Positions 13,219-25,095 of a DNA stretch of 64,000 nucleotides are shown here, in pieces. The DNA is from Rallus limicola (Eukaryota; Chordata; Aves; Gruiformes; Rallidae). The notes beneath the pieces were generated by a model that had not been told where the DNA came from, did not search any database, and saw only the letters and a list, made by a program, of their open reading frames with translations. A program made the position numbers and the translations under genes. Location: NCBI GenBank assembly GCA_022605955.1, contig JAKCOZ010000009.1, forward strand, positions 4,278,001 to 4,342,000. Direction: 5' to 3'. How positions within the stretch are numbered: the first letter of the stretch is position 1; each line of letters begins with the position of its first letter.

Positions 13219-16200
13219 CACTCTCCATCACCTGCACGTCTGGGAGACGCTGCTTTAGAAGCTCCCTGAGGCAGGAGCTCTCTATTGCATTACCCAACAG
13301 CTCATCCAAAAACCTGTGGTAAAAAACTCTCTGGTTTTGGTGTGTGAAAGCTGCAGCAGAGGGTCCCTGGAGGGTCCCATGTCCAAGCCACCTGCCTGCT
13401 CTCCAGGAGCTGCTCCACAGCCATCCAGCAGCAGGTTGCCAGGGAAAGGCCCCCATGCCTTCATCTCGCTTCCTGGGGGCAGCTGCACGGCACAGGCAAT
13501 GGGAGCAGACGAGAGAAATAGCATACCAGAGCTTTCCAAAATTACAAACAAAGAGAACAGCCTTTGGGGAAGAGGCCAAGATAATTAAAGCATTAATTCA
13601 GATTGCAGCTTCTGCAAGCTCGAGTCACCCAAAAAAATCCCAGTGACAGGTAGCAGCAGGTCTGGGACCATCTCTTCAGCCACAAGCCCATCCCCAGGCA
13701 CACAGAAACCTTCTCCATCACCCCAGCAGAGCCCTCTCTGGGGCACAGGATGGGAAACAGCCTTCCTCCAGAGGGAATCATGGGAAGGGAGGGGAAACAA
13801 AACAACCCAAGCTCCAGCTCTCAAGGAGCAGAAAGAAAATTACCTGGAATAACAAGTAGGAAACAGGCAACAGCTTCAGGGCTAATAAACCCTCCCAGCA
13901 CCGCTAACAGCTTTCTGTGTGAGCAACACAGACACAGCAACTAAAATAAAGTCACAACAGTCACAAGCCAGTCAAAGTGAGAGGTGAAGAGGTCTGGGTA
14001 AGTTCTGGCAGCTGGCTGGAAGCAGGCACTGAGGGAAAGTAAGCAGAGCCAGGTGCAGCATCTCCCCTGCCCAGCTCTATCCCAGCCATGCCACAGCAGG
14101 AGAGGAGCAGAACTTCTCCAGAGGTTCTACACAGGAGCAAGAGAGGTTTGTGTGTTGCTATAGCTCACTGGGAAAGGGGAAATTGTCCATCCCAGACCTT
14201 TAATAACACAGAGGAGCACTGCCAGCCCAGGGGAGCTGTGCACAGGGCACGAGGGGGATGCTGAGCAAAGGAAGCTTCAGCTCCAGAAGTTGCTGGGGGG
14301 AAAAAAGTGCCAAGAGAAAGGAGGGGAGAAAGTCATTTGTAGCTGGTGGAAACAGTCTACTCCAACACAGCAGACACTTGATTTCAATTTTGCTTTTTAT
14401 ATCACATCCATCAGGAGAAAAACACCATTCAGATTTAAAGAACAGCTTTCAAACTTCAAGCCTTCAAATCTCCAACTTCCTGCTCCAACAAGCAACATCA
14501 GACTCAGGTGTTCTCAAGGCTTCCACCCTCTCCTCACCCCTCCTGTTCTCATTAATTTGCCTGGTGCAAGCCAGCTCTACCCCACTGAAGTATTCCAGCT
14601 CTATCTAAGCTGCTATCTCCAAGGGTGGGGATGCTCTATGCATGGCCTCCAGACTGGTCTAACACCCAGGACAACTCCTCAGGCCACCAAGCTGCACAAT
14701 GAGGAGCTGTTTTCCTCCTCTCCTTGCTCAGCATCACCCCCAGAGGCAGAAGGTGATGCGCAGGTAGGGATGAAGGTGAATGTGGACAGACCGATGCTCT
14801 CCTGCCAGGACCAGCTTCTCACAGCTGCTGGTGCCCGTAAGCACAGGATCACTGCACCCATCCAGCCCGGAGGGGCTGCATTGCTCATCTCCAACCCCTT
14901 CCCAGCTGCGGGACAGGCAGGGCTGCACAGCATCAGGTGCCAGCAGAGATGGAGGACCTGGAGCAGCCTCCAGGAAAGAGCTAGCCACTGAAGATGGCGT
15001 AGGGAGGCAGAGATATCACCAAACATGAAGCAAAGAGGACAGGGAGAAAGGAAACAGAGAAAGGCATGGAAAGGATTTTATAAATCCCCACATAGATGGG
15101 ACAAGCCACACAAGCATCATCTCACCAGAGGACACCAGGGAAGTCAAGATCCACCATGCACCAGCACAGAGCGAGAGACCACCCTTCCAGGAAGCCAGCA
15201 CCCTGGAAAAACCTGCCCAGCCTTTGCATTTTGCAAACCTCAGCTCTAAAAATAACCCTCCATGCAAGTGACACATTTTGAGCAGAGCCGGGGAGCGGCA
15301 GCCCACAGAACCAGACTCACTTCGCATCGGCGGGGATGTGTTTTGTAAACAGGGGGGTTTTTTTAAGGCTGCTTAGTAAGCTGCTGATCGAACTAAAGCC
15401 AGTACCTGATGTGGCAGAAATAAAGGGGGGGACCCAACAAGAAAGGGAAAAGAATAGTTCAACCCATGGAGTAAGAAGTGATAGGGAAAACTCAAGGGGG
15501 GGGGTGTGGGGTGGGGTGGTCCCTGCTTCCCAGCATGTCCCTCATGCCTCAGCTGGCAGGTTTAAGATGGATTTTCTCACCCCACATCAGCCCCCAGGAA
15601 GGGTCCCAGCTCCAGCCATGCCCACAGTGCCAATGCTCCCTCACCACCCACCTTCAGAAAGAGGAAAAAAACAAAACCCTCTTTATACAGAAAGCAGAGC
15701 AGCAGTGACAGCCAGACAAGCAGACCACCCCAGCACTGGGGTGTGAGGGGGCCCCACACAGCATCACCCACCCTCCTCCCTGCACCCCTGATAAGTGAAA
15801 GCAGGGTACCATCCTGCCCCAGCTGCTGCAGCCATTCCCCGGGGGTTGGGATGATTGGCAGCTCACAGTCACCCAAACTGTTGCTCAGTTAATCACGGTA
15901 ATTAGCTACTGTCTTGAGTGAGTCCCTGTTAGTTACGGGCTGATTTTCTCAGGCACAGGCAGCGGGCACAAGGCTTCGATCAGAACTCACCACGCAGCCG
16001 AGCCAGCCAGGACACAAAACAGCAGCAGCAATGCTCCTCTCCTCCACAGGCCCAGCTTAATCAGCTCCAAACCAGGTTGTATTTCCCCAACCCTGCCCAG
16101 GAAGCCTCAGCAGATACCATCCCAGCTTCAGCAAGCCAATGCCATGGGTCTTGGAGGGGAGAGGTTTGCATCATTCCCTACCCGCCATAGGGATTGGATC

Positions 16201-17543
16201 CATGTCCTGGAGACTGCAGACCACAGCTGGGTTTCTCTGTGCTCCCCCCCATCCCAGCAGATAGTCCCCCTCTCCTCACCCAGCATAACATAAGGGGTTA
16301 GAGCCCCCACCCAACCCAATTCCACCTGCAACTTGGAAAAAAAAAAAAAACAACACAGCAGGGGGAACACAAACACTTTGCTGAAGCTTCACCAAAACTT
16401 TAGCCACAGGTTAACTGGCCCCCTCTGGGGATCACAGGGGTACGGCTCACCCCCACCCCGGCCTGCCCACACCTCCATGCCTTTTCTGGTGGGTTTGGTG
16501 CTCATTTATAGGTGGCAGTGCTCAGAGTCACAGGGAAAGAGGCAGCTCATCCTCTTCTTGCAGGGAACATGATGAGTTTGAGCTCTGCTGCCTCGCTAAG
16601 AGGGGAGCAGCACTGGAGGGAGCTAAAAAAAACAGGCTCCAGCCTATCTCCTCACCTGTGCCATCAGACAGGGCTTTACAGCAGGAGCTTGGGATGTTTT
16701 GAACAGGGTCCCCCTGTTCCTGGCTTGCAAAGTGAAAGGGAGTGAGAGTCTTTTCCAGTGCTAGAGAAGGAGAAGCAGCTGCCCGAGCCAGGCTGGGAAG
16801 CAGGTGGGGAGCAGGGCAGCGAGGCTCCATGCCTACAGAGGGACCAGGCGTTTTGGTGCCCACGCTGCCTTGTTTAAACAGCAGCTGCCTGGGAAAGCCA
16901 GTCTCCAATTTGAACTCCCACAGGGTGAGCTCTGAGGCAGGGGGCACGTAACCCAGCCTGGAAAGTGCTGAAGATAACAGCCCTCCATGCTGAGGAGGAG
17001 AAAAGCATCCCTTCTGAGCCAATAGGTAACACGGGAGCTGGATGTGATTGGAGGGCTCCCTTGGTGTAGGTATTTTCGGGAAGGACCCCCCCACACACAC
17101 ACACAGATTCAGAGCAAAGCAGGGGCAACCCAGCCCCACATCTTGTGCTTGCCACATCCCACCATCACCAGGGTTTCACAGAACAATCTGTGCCAAGGAA
17201 CCTCCGATCTGACTCGCTGCTCACAGCCAAGTCACAGCAACGCAGGAGATAGCGGAAAGGGAGAAGCCCCCCTCCCCAAGCCTTCACCGGGCTGCTGCTG
17301 AGGTCTCACACCCCTCCTCTCCTCCCCAACCCCCCTGGCTCCTGCCTGCCCTGCTCATTTCTCAGCCTGACAGAGATCTCTGCAGCCTCTCCCCGGGCAC
17401 AAGGCCTCACGGCTGTGACTAATGGTATGTTTTGACATCCCTGAAATACTCCAGCACTTCATTTCAGCCGCGGGGAGCAGGAAGGAAGGAGGGGACATGC
17501 TGGTGGGGAGCCAGCACCGGGAAGGAGGAGCAGGAAGAGAGAC

Positions 17544-17569
17544 ATATATATATATATATTTTTTTTGCA
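17544..17569. repeat. (AT)8 followed by a T run
   Basis: Alternating AT for 16 bp, then nine T. Confidence 0.95.
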
Positions 17570-18700
17570 AAAGCAACAGGCAGCAATAAAGCAAAGCAGC
17601 ATGGAAGGGATGCAGGAGACAGCCAAGGGGCTGACTGGGACCTGAAAGGCACCCAGGAAGCTTGTTTGATCCAACTCCTCACCTGTGCTTTCCCTGGTGC
17701 ACTGGAAACAGCAAGGCACTGGATTTATTTAACATACACACACACTCCCCCCAGGTGCACTGCGTGAATGGGGGCACCAAGATGCTTCGCTAACTCCTAC
17801 CGAGCAGCCAGGAATGCAGGATGGCTGGTGCCCTGCCTGGGCAGGCAGAAGACAAGGGCAGTGCCCCCAGCCCTCCCTCTCCACCCCCCGGGCTCTCTCC
17901 AGCAGAGGCAGGAAGGCAGCAGACAGCAATCTCGGGCAGGGGGGTGTTTAATTAACCAGCATCTTCCCTGAGTTAAAACAGTCACCTCCGGCCCCGGGGG
18001 GGGGGAGGGGGCAGCGGAGACTGAGATGCAGCCCCAGCCTCTGGCAGAGGAGCAAAGAGCATCCCAGCCACCAGCCGAGCTGCCGGCCACAGCCATCTGC
18101 CAGCCAGCAGCCCCGGGGAGAGGCGCAGCCGAAGCCATGGGGGTGGGGGAATTTGGCTTTTTTCCCTGACAGCGCTTGCTCATCGCCAGCCGTTCATGCT
18201 GGGGCTCAGTCCTGCTGCACCCCAGGGGGCTGGGGAAGAGGGAAGAACAGGACATCTGGGTGGTCCCCAGAGAGGCAGAGGTGGAAAGTGGAACAAGGGT
18301 GGGAGAGCCGGCCCAAAATACACCCCGTGAGGGTGGGAGGGCAGCAGCAGGGGGGAAAAAGAGCTAAGGGATGGTTCAGCACAACACCAGGCTTCCCCCA
18401 AACCTAGCACGCAGAGTCCCCTAAGCACCAGGGCAGAAGAGCCATCCTTCAGGCTGTGTCCCCCAGGTGTCTGCCCATCCCTTTCAGCCACCAGCATTCC
18501 TTGGTTATACCCATGGATCAACCCAAGCCCAGGATGCAGGAAGCCAGCAGAAACTCCAGCTGCTGTCAGCACCATGCTGCTTCCAGACGTGGCCGCAGCA
18601 GGCAGGAAACCCGGTGGCACAGGGTAGCGGAGATGGGGGAGAGGTGGGGGGATTGTTTTCTCTCCTCAGCTGTCACTAAAGTCATCAGCATGGCTGTGAG

Positions 18701-18769
18701 TGATTCACACCAGTGTATGAAAAGCCTGTGACTCACGCACTGGATACAGTGGGTGGGTGCATTGACTCA
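18701..18769. promoter_or_regulatory. Cluster of three AP-1-like sites
   Basis: TGATTCA at 18701-18707, and perfect AP-1 heptamers TGACTCA at 18729-18735 and 18763-18769 (starts 34 bp apart). Non-repetitive context. The regulatory role is inferred from motif density only. Confidence 0.35.
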
Positions 18770-20394
18770 ACCACGCCAGGGACCGGGGTGCACAGGGGCT
18801 GCAGCCTCACACGGCCACAGGGACAGTCCTGCTCCAAGGCAGTCGAAGGCCAAGGAGATCCCCCTGCCACGTGCTCAGAACACCAGTGCCCTCAGCAGCG
18901 CGGATGGACCCAAGGGAGACTGCACCCCAGCATCAGCCTGGCTAAAATGGGTGCCAATACGCTGCAGGGACCCTCAGCCTTTTGCTGGGGGAGGTTTACA
19001 CTGCCCTGTGGGACAGCAGAGAAGGAAACCCTCCAGGCACTCAAGGGGTGAAGATGCATCCCAAACCATTGTGAAGACTGTTCCAGGTACTCCAGGATCA
19101 CCAAGGAGCACAGAAACCCAGCCAGGCAGAGAGATGAGAGGGAAACAGTGCCAGGGTGATGTCCTGCTGCCACAACAGTCTCCTCCACCTCCCGTATCTG
19201 TAGACACACATCTGGGGGGTAGGGGGGGATGCAGACCTCCTGCCACCACTGCAGGTACTCCCACAATAGCCAACGGGGGGGGGGGGGTACCCCAGACCTT
19301 GATCCCCCAGCACCCCACTCTGCCACACACCAGCCAACGCCACACAAACATTTTGGGGAGAGGGAGGTGAAGGGAACCCCTCTAAAAGACACTCCTGTTC
19401 AGATGGCATTCGATTTCCAGTCACTTGAGGGGTGGGAGAGATGCCTTGGTCTTGCCAAAGATGCCAGCAGCATCCACCGGGGCTGTGGACACGTGCCTCA
19501 TCTCTCTGACAGCACCTTCCGTAGCACCCTGCCTCCTCTGCCAAGCAACCCCAGCCGCGGATCCGGACCAGGCGAGGGTGTCACCACATCCCACGGCATC
19601 CTGAGCCCAGGCCTCCCCATCTGCACCACAGACCAAGAGCGGCCGCACGTCAGCACCAAGAGCAGGATGAGATCACCCACCCAGGGAGACACAGCCCATG
19701 GGGGGAAGCAGGCAAGGGGGCAGGGGGTGGGGAGGGGGGGAGCAGGTCAGGGTGCAAGTAGTACTTGTCTGTTCAAGATTGGGGTGGGTGGTAGTGATCC
19801 CTGCCTCCCCCCCCCCTCCCCTCCAGCCATGCAGACAGCCAGCAAGAGCCACGAGCACTGAAATGCACAGTCTACAATGCAAGGGCAGCCGGGAGAGCTG
19901 CAGGGACAAGGCAAACACAGCCCAGTTTTGGGGACCACTCATCCACCACTGCCATCAACAACACCCAGGCTGGGGTCACACTTAGGATGGGCACCCAGAT
20001 CCACAGAAAGTGGGACGCAGGGAGATGACACAAGGGGCTGGGTGCCCAGGGGAGGCTGCCGGGGCAGGGGGCACCCACTTGGCCTGCATGCTCCAGGGGA
20101 AGAGATGAGACCCTCCACGTTTGGAAGGCCTCAGACTGGAAGACAGCCGGAGCTGAAGCAGCCTGCCAGTGGAGACCACCACTACCCACACACCCAAGCA
20201 GGGGCTCCAGGGAGCGCTCAGCACTCCCAGATCTCTGAAGCAGGGCAAGAGAGGGGTGTCTGCACCCATTACCTAGCTTCACCCACCCCACCCAGGGCAT
20301 GAAGCAGGGCAGCCCCCAGGCACAGACATCCCCCCTACCCCACACAGGGAGCAGCAGGACCCCCACACCCGGGCCGGGAGCCTGAGCACAGCTG

Positions 20395-21125
20395 CGCTGC
20401 CTCAAGCCACCCGGGGCCCCGACGTCCGCCCCCGGCCCCCCCCCCCCTCCCCTCCCTCGGCCGGGGAGCCACCTTAAGCGGAGTGCCGAGCCTCCCGCCG
20501 CTCCTAGGCTACCTTAATAAAAACTTTGTGAAGACAGAGCCGCTTTCCCGGGCACGGGCCGAGCCCCGGCCTCCCCCAAACCCCCCCTCGGGACGGAGCA
20601 AAGCCGGGAGCCGAGCTCCAAACTTGAGGTGTGCCCCCCCCCCCCCCCAAAAAGCATGGCTCTACCCTCCCGTGCGGGGACGAGACGGGGGACGAGACGC
20701 TCCCTCCTCCCTCAACCCCCCCCAGTCCCCCTTCCCCGGGGGTCACAGCCCACCCACCTCTTTCCGCTGGCCGCCGCCGGCTCCTTCCTTCCTCCCTCCC
20801 TCCCTCCGAAGAAGCGACGGGGGCAACGTGCGCCCGGAGCTCAGCGCATCCCCGGCGGCCAGGACGAGACAAAAAGCCTCCGGAGAAGAGAAGGGAAGGG
20901 AGGAGGAGGAGGAGGAAGAGGAGGAGGAGGAGATGCCCACCGAAACCCAGGAGAGGAGGAGGAGGAGGAAGATGGGAGGCAGTCCCAGCTGGCAGAGACT
21001 GCCGTCTCCGGGCTGTCCCCAACAGGTAGCAGCGGGCGGGAGGGACGCGGTTGTCCCCCTCCCCCAGGGCTGCTTTACTTTGGGTGGGAGCCCGACGGGG
21101 CCAGCATCCCCCGCTTACCTGGGAA
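20395..21125. promoter_or_regulatory. Orphan CpG island (candidate promoter)
   Basis: Strong CpG density and GC content in an otherwise ordinary intergenic region, equal in character to the IER5 and STX6 islands. No recognisable coding exon is in it. An AT-rich word, CTTAATAAAAACTTTGTG, interrupts it at 20513-20530. On the minus strand its right edge has CCCAG|GTAAGC, a near-perfect splice donor with GT at 21118-21117. It could be a lncRNA promoter or a distal promoter of CACNA1E, the expected next gene on the minus strand to the left. The identity of the transcript is unknown. Confidence 0.6.
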
Positions 21126-21189
21126 AAGAGGCATGGCTCCCGCGGGAGAGCTGGGCGAGGCCGGGATGTTATTCCAGAGACATTATTTG

Positions 21190-21350
21190 TAATAGCAAGG
21201 GAGAGAGAACCGGGGAGAGGGAGGGGAAGGGAGGGGAGGGGAAGGAGGGAGGGAGGGGGAGACAAGAGGAGCGGGGAAGGAGGGGATGCGAGAGCAAAAG
21301 GGGGGGGGGGGGAAGGGGGGGACGAAATACAAAAAAAAAAAGGGGGGGAG
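21190..21350. repeat. Polypurine tract
   Basis: About 160 bp almost purely A/G on the plus strand (GGGAGGGGAAGG-type repeats, a G12 run at about 21300 and A11 at about 21331). The adjoining segment 20885-20970 is also (GGA)n-rich. Candidate for triplex or G-quadruplex structure next to the CpG island. Confidence 0.85.
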
Positions 21351-21738
21351 AAAATAGAGACAGTTAAAATCTGTCTCCTGCCCACACAGTGGAAAAGAAA
21401 TTCCTGACAAACGGAGGAAGGGAACTCGCACATAAACCAGAGGGGGCAGGCAGAGGATAACAAAGGAGGGAAGGAGCCGAGCTCCACCGAAACAGAGCAG
21501 GAACTGTCCTGGCACACTCCCTCCCCGGCACACCCCCCACCCCCCTTGCACACCCCCGCAGGGGGTAAGGATGAGGTGTGCAGCTGAGCGAATAGCTGCA
21601 CCTCTGCCCGAGCCCCCCCACCCCCCCTCCCAGACCAGCTGTGCACCCCAGCTGTGTCCACAGGTTGGGGTCAGCTCGGTCCCACATCGGGGCTGGGAAC
21701 TGGTGGGGAAGGACCCCCTCACATCACCCCTCCAGCCG

Positions 21739-22012
21739 GTGTTGGTGCTCCCCAACGCCTCTTCTGTAGCCTGGGTGTCCCTTTGCCTGCACACACCTTG
21801 CTCCCAGGGCACAGGGACCTCTGCAGCTCTTCCCACACAAAGCAAGCACGAGTTTTCCAGCCACCACATATCCACACAAAACAGAACCCTGCCCTCCTCT
21901 GAGATGAAGCCTCCCCTTAACCAGCAGCCAAAGCAAGGGCAGCCATGGGGACAAAGGACACAGAGGTATATAGCCACCCCCCAGATCAGCCAGAGATTCA
22001 CCCCACAGCACA
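21739..22012. repeat. Unclassified dispersed repeat, copy A (long form)
   Basis: 274 bp from GTGTTGGTGCTCCCCAACGC to AGAGATTCACCCCACAGCAC. It shares long matches with the pair at 26336-26704: CTTTGCCTGCACACACCTTG, CTTCCCACACAAAGCAAG, and GATCAGC(C/T)AGAGATTCACC. It carries a 91-bp central segment absent from the other two, bounded by an 8-bp direct repeat AAAGCAAG (21839-21846 and 21930-21937). It does not match CR1 or the LTR family seen here. Confidence 0.8.
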
Positions 22013-24087
22013 CACGGGCTACAGGTGGGAAGGGGTTGCACTCCAGGCCTCCTGTTAAATCATGTTCACAGCACAGTCCTCAGAGCTGCACCCCAATGAT
22101 TCTGCCTTGGCTTTGTCTTTGCTTTCCTGGGCACCCAGGGCAGCATCCAGGGACAGCCAGACCCAAAGGCACAGGCTGAAGGAGCTTAAGGTGACACAGG
22201 CTCCCCATGTTTCCCTCCAGGAGACCCGCAGTGCTGCCATAGCTGCCCAGAGGCAGCACACCACTCTCTTCCTCTCAGCACACACAGAAGTCCTAGCATG
22301 GCACAGCTCTGCACTGGAGTCCCCAGCATCATTGCTGGCTTCTCTGGGCTTAGCTGAGGGGCTGTTTGGGTGGCACCACATCCCCACACCCCAGTGCCCC
22401 TACCACCATACTGCAAAGCACCCCAGCAAATCCATGCAGCTTGGCAGCACCCAGGAGCATCCTGCCTTTGCAAGCTCCCTGGGCTGGATGCTGGCAGCGC
22501 TGCTGATTCTGTCCCCAAGCTGCCTCTGCCCTCATGCTCGCGTCGAGCACACACTGCCTCATGGCTTGCAACCCCAGCACACACCTCACCTATGAGCTGC
22601 ACCACAGGTGCACATCACCCCAGAGAGCCAGGGCCCCAGCTGTCTGGGGACAGGTTATGCTGCTATTGCTGTACCGGGGTGAGGGAAGCAGCAGAACCAG
22701 GTGCCCAGCCACACCCTTACCGTGATGCCAGCTCATGCCACCCAGCCTGGGTGCTGTCTCTTTAAAACCTTCATCCCTAAATCTGAATGAAGCTGGAGGC
22801 AGAAGATCCCGGAGTGCTTCATTTGAACTGTCTTTCTCAGCACTCCCATTCATTCACAGGCTGGGTGAGTGTGCTTCTGCCCCAGCACACACCTGCCAGC
22901 ACCTTGGAGAGGAGGTACAGAGAAAAACCTGCCAATGCCCCTTCCTCTTTGGGATGCACAGGAATCCCTCACCCAACTGCCAGGATGCTGCACACCAAAA
23001 ATCCCAGAATCCAGCCCCACCAAGGCCATCCTGGCACATGCAGAAGGCGCAGAACCCCTGCCAGAGCACCCAGGCACACCAGCAGCCCCGTTCCTCACCG
23101 TGTCTGCCGTGTTGCTGCAAGCTGGCACTGGTAGGGATGCAGGTGCTCCCCTGTAAGAGTGCATTCCCCTGACCCAAGAAGCAGGTGTTGTCAGCCTCTC
23201 GCTCCCAGGTACCACACTGCACTGCCTCCCCACAACTCCAGTGACCTCAGCACAGCAGCCGGCCTGAACACACTGAGACAGCTCCCTTGGTGACAGGCCC
23301 AGGGTCTTCCTTTAAGTAAATATATAAATATACAGGCTGTTACTCGGGGACTGTTGATGCCTTGGATGCAGATGTCTCCATGGTTACCTGCTCATGGTGG
23401 GAGCTGGGGGTACTTGAACTCTGGGGAGGGGGGGGTTTCAGCGTTGATCACCCATCTCCCCATCCCCATGTACAGCCCTTCTGCCTTGGCAGGCGAGTGC
23501 TGAGGCACGGCTGCTCCCCGCTAGCGCAGCAGGAGGGGGAGGAGAAGCCAGGCTCTCCCCAAGAGCTCGTTACACCAGTAATTCTTGTCAGCTCCACGGA
23601 TGATTAGACATGAATGTGGCTCAGGATCAGCCTCCCCATCCCGAAAGGGGGAAGGGGAAAAAAAAAACCACACACCCCACCAAACCCCCACAGACAATCC
23701 CCATCGGCACAGAGACGAAGCCAAGCGTCTCCTCCCACCACCCAGCTAGACAGGGATGAAACATGGAGAGAGACGGGGCGTCAGGAGCAGCGCAGACATC
23801 CCAGTGATGTCGTGTCTCCGGGGAGCGAGCAGTGGAGGCAGCGGCGCCCACCCGCCGGCGGCTCAGCTCTCTGCTTTCCCCCCCCACACACACCAGCAGC
23901 TCTCCCTACCCACTCGCAGGAGCCTCCCTGGGCCACACAGGTGTGTGAAGGCAAGGCATACAGGTCAGAAGCCTGAGGCACTGTCCACAGAGAGTATAAA
24001 TAATGCAGGTCTGCAAAGCCTGTCTAGGCAGAAGTGAGCATCTCTTCCATCCAGGAGCATCCAACCTCGCTCAACCCTGAGCTTCAT
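22013..24087. other. Intergenic, no gene seen
   Basis: Ordinary composition with a brief CpG-richer patch at about 23770-23880. No recognisable exon, RNA gene or transposon. Confidence 0.55.
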
Positions 24088-24494
24088 GGAAGCACAGAAT
24101 CACAGGATTGGAGGGGTTGGAAGGGAGCTCCAGAGATCCATCAGGTCCAACCCCCCTGCCAAAGCAGGGTCCCTAGGACAGGGCACACAGGGAGGCGTCC
24201 AGACAGGGCTGGAATCTCTCCAGAGGAGGAGACTCCACACCCCCTGGGCAGCCTGTCCCAGGGCACCCTCACCAGGAAGAAGTTCTTCCACATATTGGTG
24301 CAGAACTTCCTGGGCTCCAATTTGAGGCCATCGCCCCTTGTCCTGTCCCCACAGACACTGAGAAGAGGCTGGCCATGTCCCCCTGTGTCCCACCCTTCAG
24401 CTATTGATAAACACTGATCAGATCCCCTCTCAGGCTTCTTTCCTCCAGGCTGAACAGCCCCAGCTCACTCAGCCTTTCCTCACAGGGGAGATGC
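24088..24494 (-). mobile_element. CR1 LINE 3' fragment
   Basis: A minus-strand CR1 with its 3' end at the left (AGAATCACAGGATTGGAGGG) running to the GGGGAGATGCTCCA block at the right. Very similar to the copy at 39903. It directly abuts a second CR1 fragment at 24497. Confidence 0.9.
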
Positions 24495-24496
24495 TC

Positions 24497-24690
24497 CACA
24501 CAAAATGCTTTGGGTTAGAAGGCACCTCAAAGACCATCTAGTCCCAACCCCCTGCCATGGGCAGGGACACCTTCACTAGCCCAGGTTGCCCAAAGCCCCA
24601 TCCAACCTGGCCTTGAACAGCTCCAGGGGTGGGACTTCCACAGCCTCTCTGGGGACCCTGCAGCAGTGCCTCACCAGTTCCAGCACCCAG
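24497..24690 (-). mobile_element. CR1 LINE 3' fragment of a different subfamily
   Basis: A minus-strand CR1 tail beginning ACAAAATGCTTTGGGTTAGA, with the CCAACCTGGCCTTGAACAGC block. It resembles the older 7663 copy rather than its immediate neighbour, so two independent insertions lie end to end. Confidence 0.8.
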
Positions 24691-24934
24691 AGACATCTGA
24701 GCCTGTTACCCAAACCCAGCACCATTTCATTTCCAGACACTGCCTGGATTTAACCTGTTTTCAACTCTTGCTGCCATAAACCATCCCTGGACAGAGTAAC
24801 CCTGAGGAACCCTGAGCTTTTTCCCATCACTTTCTTTCCATGCAGCACAAAAGCCTATCTAAGATTTCTTCCTTCTCCTCCTCCTGCACATGCAGCCACA
24901 AAAACACTTCAAGCACAGACTAATTGGAGACAGC

Positions 24935-25095
24935 AACAAGAGCTAGTGGAGGGCAACAAAACATGACCTGTTTGGAGGGGGAAAAGCAGCCCAAAAGGAC
25001 TGGATTCATCAAGTCTAGAAATCAGGAGGCAGAAGAGACATGATTGCTGCCTTCAATTACGTGGAAGGTTGTGGGGATAAATTGTGCCACAGCCC
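24935..25095 (+). mobile_element. Possible ancient CR1 remnant
   Basis: The run GAGGGCAACAAAACATGACC ... GATTGCTGCCTTCAATTACG ... GGAAGGTTGTGGGGATAAAT keeps the order of conserved CR1 ORF2-3' blocks but is heavily diverged. Assignment by pattern only; the boundaries are uncertain. Confidence 0.4.

Larger units (their letters stand above)
13219..20394. other. Intergenic, no gene seen
   Basis: No recognisable exon or transposon. 15870-15960 is a non-repetitive stretch with GTTAATCACGGTAATTAGC, resembling homeodomain/HNF1-type sites. An A14 run lies at 16337-16350. The AP-1 cluster at 18.7 kb and the (AT)n at 17.5 kb are listed separately. Confidence 0.6.

Noticed and set aside
20483..21661. 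Long ORFs of 294 and 385 codons on both strands of the 20-21.6 kb island
   Set aside because: Low-complexity Pro/Arg/Glu/Ser strings from C-runs and GGA repeats; no domain is recognisable.
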